Origin: Leucobacter viscericola
GTDB lineage: Bacteria > Actinomycetota > Actinomycetes > Actinomycetales > Microbacteriaceae
Assembly: GCF_011299575.1 (NCBI RefSeq)
Contig: NZ_CP049863.1
Coordinates: 2,418,001 to 2,482,000 of the forward strand
Length of the DNA: 64,000 nt
Reading direction: 5' to 3'
Shown: piece after piece, positions 55,452-63,949 of the stretch
How the letters are laid out: every line of letters begins with the position of its first letter
How positions within the stretch are numbered: the first letter of the stretch is position 1
The notes under the pieces: model-generated
Database searches by the model: none
The model's input: the letters and a program-made list of their open reading frames with translations, nothing else
What the model was told of the DNA's origin: nothing
Position numbers and translations under genes: made by a program

Positions 55452-56186
55452 CTACTGCAGAACCTCAACCACCTCGGCGAGTTCAATGAGGCGGCCGGTG
55501 AAGAACTCCGTGTCTTCGCGCACGTGCTGCTTGACGTTGACCGCCCGCAGAGCGCGATTCATGTCGACGAGGTCGACGAGGTTGTCGGCCTCCATCGGGA
55601 AGATCCACTCGTAGTTGCCGAGAGCGTAGCCAGCGACGATGTTCGAGGTCACACCCGTAAACTCGCCGCGCGCGTCCAGCTGTTCCATGATGAGTCGGCT
55701 GTGGTCGGCGGGGTCAATCAGGTGCCAGCTTGTGGATCGCGCGATCGGGTGGAGCGCGAGCCACTGCTTAGGCTCAACTCCGCTCACAAAACCGGGAACC
55801 TGATCCTTCACGAACTCGGTTTCGCGCTGAACACCAACGGTGCTCCACACTCGGATCAGCGGCTTCAGCAGTGAGGTTCGTCGCAGCAGACGAAGCGCCC
55901 ACTGCAGATCTTCGGCGGCGGGGCCGTGTAGCCACAGCATCAGGTCTGCGTCGGCGCGCAAACCGCTGACGTCGTAGAGGCCGCGCAGGGTGACGTTTTC
56001 GGCGCCCGTGAGTTCAAGGACGTCTTCGAACTCGCGGACGACTCCGGCAACATCGTGGCCGTCGAACACACTCGGGTGCGACGAACTGACTCGGAAAACG
56101 GCGAACAACGTGTACACGGGGGGCGTGTTGTCGTCGGTGTGCTTGGGGGTGGAGGGAAATGTGATGGGCGTGTCGGGGATGCTCAT
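55452..56186 (-). CDS. hemQ: coproheme decarboxylase HemQ (ChdC)
   Basis: The 244-residue protein belongs to the chlorite-dismutase-like family and would convert coproheme to heme b with peroxide, the last step of the actinobacterial heme route. Typical phrases are VYTLFAVFRV, ADADLMLWLHG, LHPIARSTSWHLI with the likely heme-ligand His, YALGNYEWIFPMEADN and the ending VREDTEFFTGRLI. The internal ATG at 56186 follows AGGA and matches the family start; an upstream ATG would add 12 residues. Confidence 0.88.
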   Translation of the reverse strand: MSIPDTPITFPSTPKHTDDNTPPVYTLFAVFRVSSSHPSVFDGHDVAGVVREFEDVLELTGAENVTLRGLYDVSGLRADADLMLWLHGPAAEDLQWALRLLRRTSLLKPLIRVWSTVGVQRETEFVKDQVPGFVSGVEPKQWLALHPIARSTSWHLIDPADHSRLIMEQLDARGEFTGVTSNIVAGYALGNYEWIFPMEADNLVDLVDMNRALRAVNVKQHVREDTEFFTGRLIELAEVVEVLQ

Positions 56187-56284
56187 ATTCCTCATCATCC
56201 TCAGCCAAATTGCACCGCGCAACGGGTTGACGGCGGCACCAGCTAAGGACTAAGATGCTCAGATTAGTCCCCGGCCGGGGTGAA

Positions 56285-58105
56285 TCAGCTCCTGCGGGCC
56301 CTCACCGAACGAGACAACACGACCGCTCCGCCCAGCAGAAACAGCGCGCCAAGCGCGAGGCCCGCCGAAAGCGCAGGGGCGCCCGTGGTTGCGAGCTTTG
56401 TGGCCGAGTCGGTCGGTGCCTGGGCCTGCTCATTGACCGTGTTTGGTGTCGCGCCCGGGTCCACCTTGGGCTCGGGGTCCGGTGTTGTGCTTGGATCGGG
56501 AGTCGGTTTTGGATCCTGCGTCGGGCCGGGTGTCGGGTCGGGCGTCGGAGTGGTCCGAGTGACCGTCAGTGTTGCGGGGTCGCTTGTGGCCTGACCCGCG
56601 GGGTTCGTGAACACGGCGCGGTAGCGCGACCCGGTGGCGGAGTAATCGGCGTGCTCGATCGTGATTGTCGTTTCGGTGCTGCCCGCGAGGTCACTCCAGG
56701 TGTCGCCACCGTCAGAGCTGGATTGCCACTGAACCGTAGCTGGCCCTGAGCCGGTCTCTGTCGAGGTGAACTCGGCGGTTTCTCCCTCTGCCACGGTGAC
56801 GTCAATCGGTGAGGTGACCGTCAGGGGCACTGGAACAACTGTGAGCGCAGCTTGTGCGGTTGTGACAGACCCGACCGAGTTCGTAAAGACCGCCCGATAG
56901 AGGTACCCGCTCATGTCGAGGGTGGTGTCGGCAACGGTGAGTGAGTCGCCGGTTTCACCGCTCACGTCATCCCAGCTTGTGCCGTTGTCGGAGCTGCGTT
57001 GCCACTGCGTGGTCACGGGATCGAGGCTGTTCGCCGCTGCCGTGAACGTCGCAGTGTCTCCGTCTGAGACGGTCTGGTCGAGCGGATCCTGCGCGACCGT
57101 CGGAGCAACCGCGCGCGGCTGCAGCACCGTGATGGCGCGGTTATTGATACCCGCGGTGAAGGTGCGGTGCGTGACCGGATCGGTTGCGATCGTAAAGGCG
57201 AGTGAGGCGGGCACCGTTTGGATGATTTGTTTGCTTGCAGAATCGACCACCACAACACTTCCCCCGCTGATCCACGGAGCGGTAATGAACAGGGCGTCCT
57301 GGCTCTGATCCTGCGAAGCGTAGTAACTGTTTGCGATTGCGAGGTTGCTCACGGTTGTGCCGGCTGCGGGGTCAACTACCGGCGTCTGGCTGCCGAGCTG
57401 CACGGTTGCGACGCCGAGTCCGTCTGGAAGGATCTCGACCTGGTGTGGAGAGCCGTAGGTTCCCGTCCAGGTTGCGGTGGTCGCGCCGCTCGTCCGATCG
57501 ACGGTGAGAATCTTGTTGGCGCTACTCGGCATGAGGTACAGGTGGGTGCCGTCGGGTGCCTCAGTGACTCGTTCTGCTGAGTTTGCAACGGGCAGGTTCG
57601 GAAGGGCCGTGACAGCGGTGGGGTCGGTTGTGTCGAAGACCGACAGGAACGGTGAGGAGTAGTTGCCCACCCACAAGCGCGTGTTGTCTTTGCTGAGTGT
57701 GACACCAACGGGCGACAGGCCGGTTGGCAGCGTTGAAATGATCGACCGCGTGTCTGGATCGATGACCGACAGGCTTCCCTGGGTTGAGTTCTCGGTGTAC
57801 TGGCTCACGAACAGGTGGCCCGTTGTTGGGTGCACCTTGATGTCGATCGGCTGGTTGGGTACCGGGATCGTCGCCACGAGTGCGAGCGTCGTTGTGTCGT
57901 ACGCGTAAATCGCGTTGCTGAACCGAGCCGCGAAGTAGACGAGGCCTCGTGAGCTATCAACCGCGACTCCGCCGCCCAGGTTGCCAGGGGCGGTGATCGA
58001 CGACGAGGTGTAGCTCGGCGGTGCGGCGTTCGCGATGGCTGCCGGAATGAGCGCCGAGACGAGTGCCACTGAGGTAGCGACGATAACGCCAAAAAGGCGG
58101 GTCAA
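56285..58105 (-). CDS. cell-wall anchored beta-propeller/Ig-like surface protein (LAxTG signal)
   Basis: The 606-residue protein has a signal peptide, a YncE-like beta-propeller over about residues 35-330, two Ig-like domains (each with WQ-S-SDGG/DNG-x-W) and a Pro/Thr/Asp-rich stalk with DPTPDP-style repeats. It ends in LATTGAP, a hydrophobic helix and RSVRARRS. LAxTG is the signal read by class E sortases of high-GC actinobacteria, so it is likely covalently attached to the wall. The ligand of the propeller is unknown. Confidence 0.85.
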   Translation of the reverse strand: MTRLFGVIVATSVALVSALIPAAIANAAPPSYTSSSITAPGNLGGGVAVDSSRGLVYFAARFSNAIYAYDTTTLALVATIPVPNQPIDIKVHPTTGHLFVSQYTENSTQGSLSVIDPDTRSIISTLPTGLSPVGVTLSKDNTRLWVGNYSSPFLSVFDTTDPTAVTALPNLPVANSAERVTEAPDGTHLYLMPSSANKILTVDRTSGATTATWTGTYGSPHQVEILPDGLGVATVQLGSQTPVVDPAAGTTVSNLAIANSYYASQDQSQDALFITAPWISGGSVVVVDSASKQIIQTVPASLAFTIATDPVTHRTFTAGINNRAITVLQPRAVAPTVAQDPLDQTVSDGDTATFTAAANSLDPVTTQWQRSSDNGTSWDDVSGETGDSLTVADTTLDMSGYLYRAVFTNSVGSVTTAQAALTVVPVPLTVTSPIDVTVAEGETAEFTSTETGSGPATVQWQSSSDGGDTWSDLAGSTETTITIEHADYSATGSRYRAVFTNPAGQATSDPATLTVTRTTPTPDPTPGPTQDPKPTPDPSTTPDPEPKVDPGATPNTVNEQAQAPTDSATKLATTGAPALSAGLALGALFLLGGAVVLSRSVRARRS

Positions 58106-58274
58106 AGTGAGTTTGCGGCCAGTGGTCGCCGAGCGTTGCAGAATGAATCTCCCCTAGATAGATGGCCAGCGCCGTCTGTCACTGCTTCCCCGAGTGCGAC
58201 GCGATCGCTGAAATTTCCCCTCAACGAGAATAGATGCCCTTCCTGAGTGAAGGCCTTGCAGTAGGGTGACTTCA

Positions 58275-59027
58275 ATGAGCGGTGACGGCGTACTGGAGCG
58301 AGCGCTTGCCCTGCTCGGCTGTTTTTCGGCCGACGAGCCCGAGCTGACCGCGGCCGATCTGGCCTCGCGCACGGGGTACGCCTCTTCCACACTGCACCGC
58401 CTCATCGGCAACCTGCTTGAGAAGGGCTTGCTCGTTCGAACGCGCGGGCACTTCTACGCCGTGGGGTCCCGGCTGTGGGAGCTCGGGGAGCTCTCGCCAC
58501 TCTCGCTGCGTCTGCGCGAGCGCGCGATCCCGCACCTGATGCGGCTCTACGAGGCGACCGGAGAGAACGTGCACCTCGGTGTGCTCGACGGTGATCCTGA
58601 ACGAGCCACGGTGCTGCACGTAGGCAGAGTGACGGGACACCGTTCGATTCCCACCGTGAGCCGGGCGGGTGGTCGAGAGCCGCTGCACGCGACCGGTGTG
58701 GGCAAGGCGCTCCTTGCCACGAGAGACGAGGAGTGGCTTCGTCGTTACTTTTCGACGGGTCGTGAGCGAGAAACCGTCAACACCATCGTGGGGGAGGCGG
58801 AGCTTCGTGAAGACCTGCAGCGCACAAATGCCCGCGGTTACGCGCTGACGCGAGAAGAGATGACGCTGGGCAACATCTCGGTGGCCGCAGCGCTCGCGCC
58901 CATTCAGGGACTGCCACCCGTTGCTATTGGGGTGGTGGTGCACATCGGCCGCGCCGACGAGCGCCTGCTCGCGAGGATGGTGCAGCAGACGGCGCGGGAC
59001 ATGTTTGTTGCCGTGCGTGAGGCGTAG
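58275..59027 (+). CDS. IclR family regulator, probably of the pca operon
   Basis: The 250-residue protein has an N-terminal winged helix (DLASRTGYASSTLHRLIGNLLEKGLL) and an IclR effector domain (PLHATGVGKALLA, REEMTLGNISVAAAL). IclR proteins often control aromatic catabolism (PcaR, PobR). It lies directly upstream of pcaH with a palindromic site between. ATG 58275 is preferred over GTG 58266 because the TAGGGTGA segment lies at a good distance. Confidence 0.88.
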   Translation: MSGDGVLERALALLGCFSADEPELTAADLASRTGYASSTLHRLIGNLLEKGLLVRTRGHFYAVGSRLWELGELSPLSLRLRERAIPHLMRLYEATGENVHLGVLDGDPERATVLHVGRVTGHRSIPTVSRAGGREPLHATGVGKALLATRDEEWLRRYFSTGRERETVNTIVGEAELREDLQRTNARGYALTREEMTLGNISVAAALAPIQGLPPVAIGVVVHIGRADERLLARMVQQTARDMFVAVREA

Positions 59028-59036
59028 GCATCGTCT

Positions 59037-59055
59037 ATTCCCACTGAGTGGGAAT
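59037..59055 (+). promoter_or_regulatory. palindromic operator upstream of pcaH
   Basis: ATTCCCACTGAGTGGGAAT is a perfect palindrome (9-bp arms, 1-base centre) in the 94-bp gap between the IclR gene and pcaH. The TTCC...GGAA form fits sites of IclR-type regulators. Confidence 0.65.
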
Positions 59056-59121
59056 TCATGAGGGATTGCGGAGGCATCGCTGCCAACCTGTAGGTCTGCC
59101 CGATCTCGAAGGAGAGCCTCG

Positions 59122-59943
59122 ATGACCCCTCAACCACGCCAGGCGGCGGCACCTGAATCGCTGCTTGCTTCGCCCGACCAGGTGTCGCAGTCGCAGATCA
59201 ATGCTGAGACAGCCGCGCTGCACAGCGAGTATGCGCAGCGTGTTGCTGATGGCGAAAATCTGCCGCGCACCATGCACAACTTTCCGCCGTACCGCTCAAG
59301 CCTGCTGCGGCACCCCACCAAAAACCTGAAGCTTGTGGATCCCGAAACCATCGAGCTGTGGTCGCCCGCTTACGGGCAGCGCGACGTTGCAGCGATCGAG
59401 TCCGACCTCACGCTGCAGCACAGCGGCGAGCCACTCGGTGAGCGCATTACGGTGACGGGCCGCCTGCTCGACTCGTGGGGTCGCCCGCAGCGCAACCAGC
59501 TCATCGAGATCTGGCAGGCCAACTCTGCCGGGCGCTACATTCACCAGCGGGATCAGCACCCGGCTCCCCTCGACCCAAACTTTACGGGTGCAGGCCGCGC
59601 GATCACCAACGACAACGGTGAATACACCTTCACCTCGATCAAGCCGGGTCCCTACCCCTGGAAGAACCACGTCAACGCGTGGCGCCCCGCTCACATTCAC
59701 TTCTCCGTGTTTGGTCCGTCGTTCACGCAGCGCATCGTGACCCAGATGTACTTTCCGGGCGACCCGCTGTTTCCGCTCGACCCGATCTACAACACGATTC
59801 GGGATCAGCGTGACCGCGACCGGCTCGTCGGTGTGTACGACCACGACCTGACGGTTCCCGAATTCTCGATGGGCTACCGCTTCGACATTGTGCTCGACGG
59901 CCCCGAAGCCACCTGGTTTGAGCCCGAAGAAGGGGATCACTAA
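59122..59943 (+). CDS. pcaH: protocatechuate 3,4-dioxygenase beta subunit
   Basis: PcaH carries the non-heme iron that opens protocatechuate to 3-carboxy-cis,cis-muconate. In the 273-residue sequence the ligand tyrosines are in AGRYIHQ and GPYPWKN and the ligand histidines in RPAHIHFSVFG. The N-terminal helical part with FPPYRSSLLRHP is typical of the beta chain. Its stop overlaps the pcaG ATG (TAATG). Confidence 0.94.
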   Translation: MTPQPRQAAAPESLLASPDQVSQSQINAETAALHSEYAQRVADGENLPRTMHNFPPYRSSLLRHPTKNLKLVDPETIELWSPAYGQRDVAAIESDLTLQHSGEPLGERITVTGRLLDSWGRPQRNQLIEIWQANSAGRYIHQRDQHPAPLDPNFTGAGRAITNDNGEYTFTSIKPGPYPWKNHVNAWRPAHIHFSVFGPSFTQRIVTQMYFPGDPLFPLDPIYNTIRDQRDRDRLVGVYDHDLTVPEFSMGYRFDIVLDGPEATWFEPEEGDH

Positions 59944-60521
59944 TGACAAAGCGCACACTTGCTGACGTGCCCGCGAAGACCCACGAAGCCACCCCCGGCC
60001 AAACGGTTGGGCCGTTTTTTGCCTACGGCACAACGTTTCCGAAGAAACACGAGGTCGCCTTTCCGCACTCGCCCGGCGCCATCGTGCTGGGTGGCACGGT
60101 GTACGACGGCGCAGGCAACCCGATTCCCGACTCGATGATTGAGATCTTCGCGGCCGATGCCGACGGCAGCGTGTCACGGGCCCGTGGCACGTTCAAGCGC
60201 GACGACCACACCTTCACCGGCTTCGGTCGCGCATTTACCAGCGACGAGGGGCACTACGAGTTCTGGACGCGCAATCCCGGGTCGGTCGACGGCGAGGCGC
60301 CCTTCTTTGCCGTGATTGTCTACGCGCGCGGCTTGCCCGACAAGCTACACACCCGCGTCTACCTTCCCGAAAACAGTGAACTGCTGAACGCGGATCCGCT
60401 GCTTTCCTCGCTCACGGCCGAGGAGCGCGCTACGCTCGTTGCAACACGAACGCCCGAGGGGTACCTCAGCCACGACATCTACCTGCAGGGTGAGAAGGAG
60501 ACAGTGTTCCTTGCCTACTGA
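59943..60521 (+). CDS. pcaG: protocatechuate 3,4-dioxygenase alpha subunit
   Basis: The 192-residue alpha chain has the family opening TPGQTVGPFFAYG, GTVYDGAGNPIPDSMIEI, FGRAFT and the ending GYLSHDIYLQGEKETVFLAY. It lacks the iron ligands, as expected, and forms the active site with PcaH. The start overlaps the pcaH stop and the end overlaps pcaB by 11 bases. Confidence 0.94.
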   Translation: MTKRTLADVPAKTHEATPGQTVGPFFAYGTTFPKKHEVAFPHSPGAIVLGGTVYDGAGNPIPDSMIEIFAADADGSVSRARGTFKRDDHTFTGFGRAFTSDEGHYEFWTRNPGSVDGEAPFFAVIVYARGLPDKLHTRVYLPENSELLNADPLLSSLTAEERATLVATRTPEGYLSHDIYLQGEKETVFLAY

Positions 60522-61878
60522 CCCCGCCGCTGCAGACACCGCATCGTTCGCCGACGTCGGACTCCTGTCGCCCGTCACGCTCGGGCACGACTCCGAAGTC
60601 GGTGACGATGAGGTGCTGGGAGCGCTGATCGCTGCGGAGGTTGCGCTTACCCGCGCCTGGGCTGCCGTCGGTGTTGCCCCGCAGAGCGTGGCAGACGTGG
60701 TTTCTGAAGCCCTGGGGTGGAACGGGTCGGGACGACCGTGCGTGCAGCACGGCGTAGCCTTGCACCGTCTCGCGGCGGCGGCCGTGGCCGGGGGTAACCC
60801 CGTCATCCCGCTCGTGGGCGAGCTGCGTGCGAGGGTGCCCGAAGACGTTCGTGCCTGGGTTCATCGGGGTGCGACGAGCCAAGACATGCTCGATTCCGCC
60901 CTCATGCTGATTGCCCACCGCGCGGTTGCCAGTGCGCTCGCCGATCTGCGCGCTACCGAAGAAGAACTTGTGCAGTTTGCCGCGGATCACCGCGACGAGG
61001 TTGCCGCAGCCCGCACGCTGACACAGCACGCCGTGCCAACGACCCTTGGACTGCGTGCGGCGGGCTGGGCGCGCGGAGTCGCGCGCGCGGTCCAGCGCCT
61101 TGAGGCCACGGCGCACGAACTGCCAGCGCAACTCGCGGGAGCGGGCGGCACCCTTGCCTCGTTCGTGCAGATCGGCGGAGAAGCGGCCGCCCGGGAGTTG
61201 CCCGCGGCCTTCGCAGCGGAGCTCGGCCTTGCCGCTCCAGCCGCCCCGTGGCACACGCAGCGCTGGCCGGTCACCGAACTCGGTGATGCGCTGGCGCAGG
61301 CGACGGACGCGCTCGGCGTGATCGCCGCAGACGTGGCTACCCTGAGTCGAACCGAGATTGCGGAGCTGGCCGAGGGGGAGGGCGGCGGATCCTCCGCAAT
61401 GCCTCAGAAGCAAAACCCCGCGCGCGCGATCCTGATCCGCTCGGCTGCCCTGCGTGCCCCTCAGCTCGCCGCAACGCTGCACGCGGCCGCCGCGCTCGCC
61501 GTCGATGAACGCCCCGACGGTGCCTGGCACGCAGAATGGCCAACGTTGCGAGAGTTGCTGCGGCTCGCCCTCGGTGCGAGTGCGAACGCCAAACAGCTCG
61601 TCGGTGGCCTGCGGGTCAACGATGCCGCGATGCAGCACAACCTCGGGCTCAGCCGCGGGTTGATTGTCGCCGAGCGGTTGTCGCTGGTGCTTGGGCCGGT
61701 GCTCGGGGCGGATCGTGTGCGCCAGATTGTGGCTGCTGCTGGCGCAGGTGCCGACCTGAGCGAGCTGCTGCTGGCCGAACCCGCAATCGCGGAGGCTGGC
61801 ATAGATATCGCCGAGCTGCTTGACCCATCAAAGTACACCGGGCTTGCCGGGCAGTATGTCGATAGTCTCGCTCGCTAA
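60511..61878 (+). CDS. pcaB: 3-carboxy-cis,cis-muconate cycloisomerase
   Basis: PcaB belongs to the fumarase/adenylosuccinate lyase superfamily and lactonises carboxymuconate. The 455-residue protein shows WVHRGATSQDMLDSALML, the GSSAMPQKQNP signature loop (with GEGG before it) and the compact C-terminal helical domain. TTG 60511, inside the end of pcaG and about 10 bases after GAGAAGGAG, gives the expected N-terminus; frame further upstream is a shadow of pcaG. Confidence 0.92.
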   Translation: MPTDPAAADTASFADVGLLSPVTLGHDSEVGDDEVLGALIAAEVALTRAWAAVGVAPQSVADVVSEALGWNGSGRPCVQHGVALHRLAAAAVAGGNPVIPLVGELRARVPEDVRAWVHRGATSQDMLDSALMLIAHRAVASALADLRATEEELVQFAADHRDEVAAARTLTQHAVPTTLGLRAAGWARGVARAVQRLEATAHELPAQLAGAGGTLASFVQIGGEAAARELPAAFAAELGLAAPAAPWHTQRWPVTELGDALAQATDALGVIAADVATLSRTEIAELAEGEGGGSSAMPQKQNPARAILIRSAALRAPQLAATLHAAAALAVDERPDGAWHAEWPTLRELLRLALGASANAKQLVGGLRVNDAAMQHNLGLSRGLIVAERLSLVLGPVLGADRVRQIVAAAGAGADLSELLLAEPAIAEAGIDIAELLDPSKYTGLAGQYVDSLAR

Positions 61879-61917
61879 CCCTTGAGAACCCCGTTTACCC
61901 TGACCTGGAGACCCCTG

Positions 61918-62697
61918 ATGACCGTTCCTGAAGTTACCTTCACTGTTCCAGTTGGCCCCGAGGGGCGACCGCTTGTTGTTCTCGGTCACTCGCTCGGCAC
62001 CGGCCCGCTGATCTGGGAGCGCGTTGTTCCCGTGCTGGCAGAGCGCTACCGGGTGAGCCTGCTGGCGCTGCCCGGCCACGATGCCGCCGCTGTTCCCAGC
62101 GAGCCATTCACGATGGAAGAGCTCGCGACTGCGGTTGCGAACGGTACGCGGGATCTCGCGAGCGGGCCCGCGCTGTACGCGGGGGTGTCGATTGGCGGTG
62201 CCCTCGGACTGACCCTCGCGCTGCATCACTCAGACGTGTTTGCGGGGGCCGCGATTATCGCCTCAGCCGCCTCGCTCGGCAGCGCGGAGCACTGGGGCGC
62301 GCGTGCCGCGAAGGTGCGCGAGCAGTCGACCTCTTCACTTGTTATCTCGTCGGCGCAGGCCTGGTTCGCCCCCGACTCGATCGCAAACGAGCCGGAGATG
62401 ACCGGCCGTATTCTGCGAGTGTTGCAGGGCGTCTCCGACGAGGGGTACGCGCGCTGCGCCGAAGCGCTTGGCGGGTACGATCTGCGGGATCGGCTTGGCG
62501 AGATCCGCATCCCGATTCTCGCGATGGGAGGCGAGTTTGACGGGGTTGCCCCGGAGGATCGTCAGGACGAGATGGTGGCGGGCGTGCCAAACGCCCGCAA
62601 GGTGATCATTGAGGGTGCGGCGCACCAGCCGCCCGCCGAGCAGGCCGACGCCGTGAGTGCCGCGCTGCTCGAGTTCTTTGGGGAGGTGGCGGCGTGA
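61918..62697 (+). CDS. pcaD: 3-oxoadipate enol-lactonase
   Basis: The 259-residue alpha/beta-hydrolase opens the enol-lactone to 3-oxoadipate. It has VVLGHSLGTG (oxyanion region), the nucleophile elbow YAGVSIGGALG, an Asp in GGEFDGVAP and a His in EGAAHQPPAEQ, completing the triad. ATG 61918 follows CTGGAG. Its stop overlaps the pcaC GTG. Confidence 0.92.
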   Translation: MTVPEVTFTVPVGPEGRPLVVLGHSLGTGPLIWERVVPVLAERYRVSLLALPGHDAAAVPSEPFTMEELATAVANGTRDLASGPALYAGVSIGGALGLTLALHHSDVFAGAAIIASAASLGSAEHWGARAAKVREQSTSSLVISSAQAWFAPDSIANEPEMTGRILRVLQGVSDEGYARCAEALGGYDLRDRLGEIRIPILAMGGEFDGVAPEDRQDEMVAGVPNARKVIIEGAAHQPPAEQADAVSAALLEFFGEVAA

Positions 62698-63104
62698 GCG
62701 GTGGCCAGGGCAATGGATTGAGCGATGCCGAGCGCTACGAACGCGGCATGGTCGTGCGGCGCGAGGTGCTCTCCGACGCCCACGTGGATCGTGCAAACGA
62801 GTCGATCACCGAGTTCACCGGCGACTTTCAAGACTTCATCACCCGCACGGCCTGGGGTGACATCTGGTCGCGGCCCGAGCTGGATCGCCGCTCGCGCTCC
62901 GTCGCCGTGCTCACCGCGATGATCGCGCTCGGCCACCATGACGAGTTTGAGATGCACGTGCGCGCCGCGAGGCGGAACGGGCTCACGGTTGCCGAGATCA
63001 AAGAGGTCATTCTGCAGGCGGGCCTCTACTGCGGTGTTCCCGCGGCCAACACGGCGTTCAAGCTCGCGGAGCGAGTGCTGCGCGACCTTGGTGATGTGCG
63101 GTGA
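62694..63104 (+). CDS. pcaC: 4-carboxymuconolactone decarboxylase
   Basis: The 136-residue AhpD-like helical protein decarboxylates carboxymuconolactone to the enol-lactone. Family features are ERYERGMVVRREVLSDAHVDRA, the TRTAWGDIWSRPELDRRSRS segment and AAIKE-like VAEIKEVILQAGLYCGVPAAN. GTG 62694 overlaps the pcaD stop. Separate pcaD and pcaC contrasts with the pcaL fusion found in other actinobacteria such as Rhodococcus. Confidence 0.93.
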   Translation: MSGGQGNGLSDAERYERGMVVRREVLSDAHVDRANESITEFTGDFQDFITRTAWGDIWSRPELDRRSRSVAVLTAMIALGHHDEFEMHVRAARRNGLTVAEIKEVILQAGLYCGVPAANTAFKLAERVLRDLGDVR

Positions 63105-63117
63105 GGGTGTAGACTGC

Positions 63118-63150
63118 TTTCGTATAGCGAAGAATAGTTCGCTAAGCGAA
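63118..63150 (+). promoter_or_regulatory. repeated TTCG/CGAA half-sites upstream of pcaIJ
   Basis: TAGCGAA-GAATAG-TTCGCTA (63125-63144) is a perfect 7-bp inverted repeat, flanked by TTTCG (63118-63122) and AAGCGAA (63144-63150). It lies 50-80 bp before pcaI and differs from the pcaH operator, implying separate control or a second binding mode. Confidence 0.55.
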
Positions 63151-63199
63151 AACTAGATTCCGCGATCGGGATCAACTCACGCACCAAAGGAGGCCATTC

Positions 63200-63949
63200 G
63201 TGATCGATAAAACCGTATCGTCCGTCGAAGCTGCGGTTGCAGGGATCCCGGACGGGGCAACGGTGATGATCGGCGGTTTCGGTCGTGCCGGCCAGCCGGT
63301 TGAACTCATTGACGCCCTTATCGCCAGCGGTGCGAGTGATCTCACGATTGTGAACAACAACGCGGGTAACGGTGACACCGGTCTCGCCGCGCTGCTCGCG
63401 AAGCGGCGCGTGAAGAAGATCATCTGCTCCTTCCCGCGCCAGTCTGACTCGTGGGTGTTTGACGGCCTCTACCGCGAGGGTGCGATTGAGCTTGAGTTAG
63501 TGCCGCAGGGCAACCTGGCCGAGCGGATCCGCGCTGCGGGCGCTGGTATTGGCGGGTTCTTCACGCCGACCGGCGTCGGGACCCAGCTTGCGGAGGGTAA
63601 GGAAACCCGCGAGATCGACGGGCGCCTGTATGCGCTCGAGTATCCGATCAAGGCCGACTTCGCGCTGATCAGCGCGCGTGCGGCCGACCGCTGGGGCAAC
63701 CTTGTGTACCGCGAGACGGCTCGCAACTTCGGGCCGATCATGGCCACGGCGGCCGCCACGACGATCGCTCAGGTAGACCACCTTGTCGACCTGGGTGCGC
63801 TCGATCCTGAATCCGTGGTGACCCCCGGCATCTTTGTCGATCGGGTGGTCGCGGTTGGTGAGCGTCGCTGGCTGAGCGGTGACGAGTTTGTTGGAGGGGT
63901 CGACCTTGAAGGCCAGCCCCTGACCGGAGAAGCGGAGACGGCACGATGA
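63200..63949 (+). CDS. pcaI: 3-oxoadipate CoA-transferase subunit A
   Basis: PcaI and PcaJ transfer CoA from succinyl-CoA to 3-oxoadipate. The 249-residue alpha subunit has VMIGGFGRAGQP, the TIVNNNAGNGDTGLA segment, GGFFTPTGVGT and ALISARAADRWGN, all typical of family I CoA-transferases. GTG 63200 follows AAAGGAGG. It overlaps pcaJ by 4 bases. Confidence 0.92.
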   Translation: MIDKTVSSVEAAVAGIPDGATVMIGGFGRAGQPVELIDALIASGASDLTIVNNNAGNGDTGLAALLAKRRVKKIICSFPRQSDSWVFDGLYREGAIELELVPQGNLAERIRAAGAGIGGFFTPTGVGTQLAEGKETREIDGRLYALEYPIKADFALISARAADRWGNLVYRETARNFGPIMATAAATTIAQVDHLVDLGALDPESVVTPGIFVDRVVAVGERRWLSGDEFVGGVDLEGQPLTGEAETAR

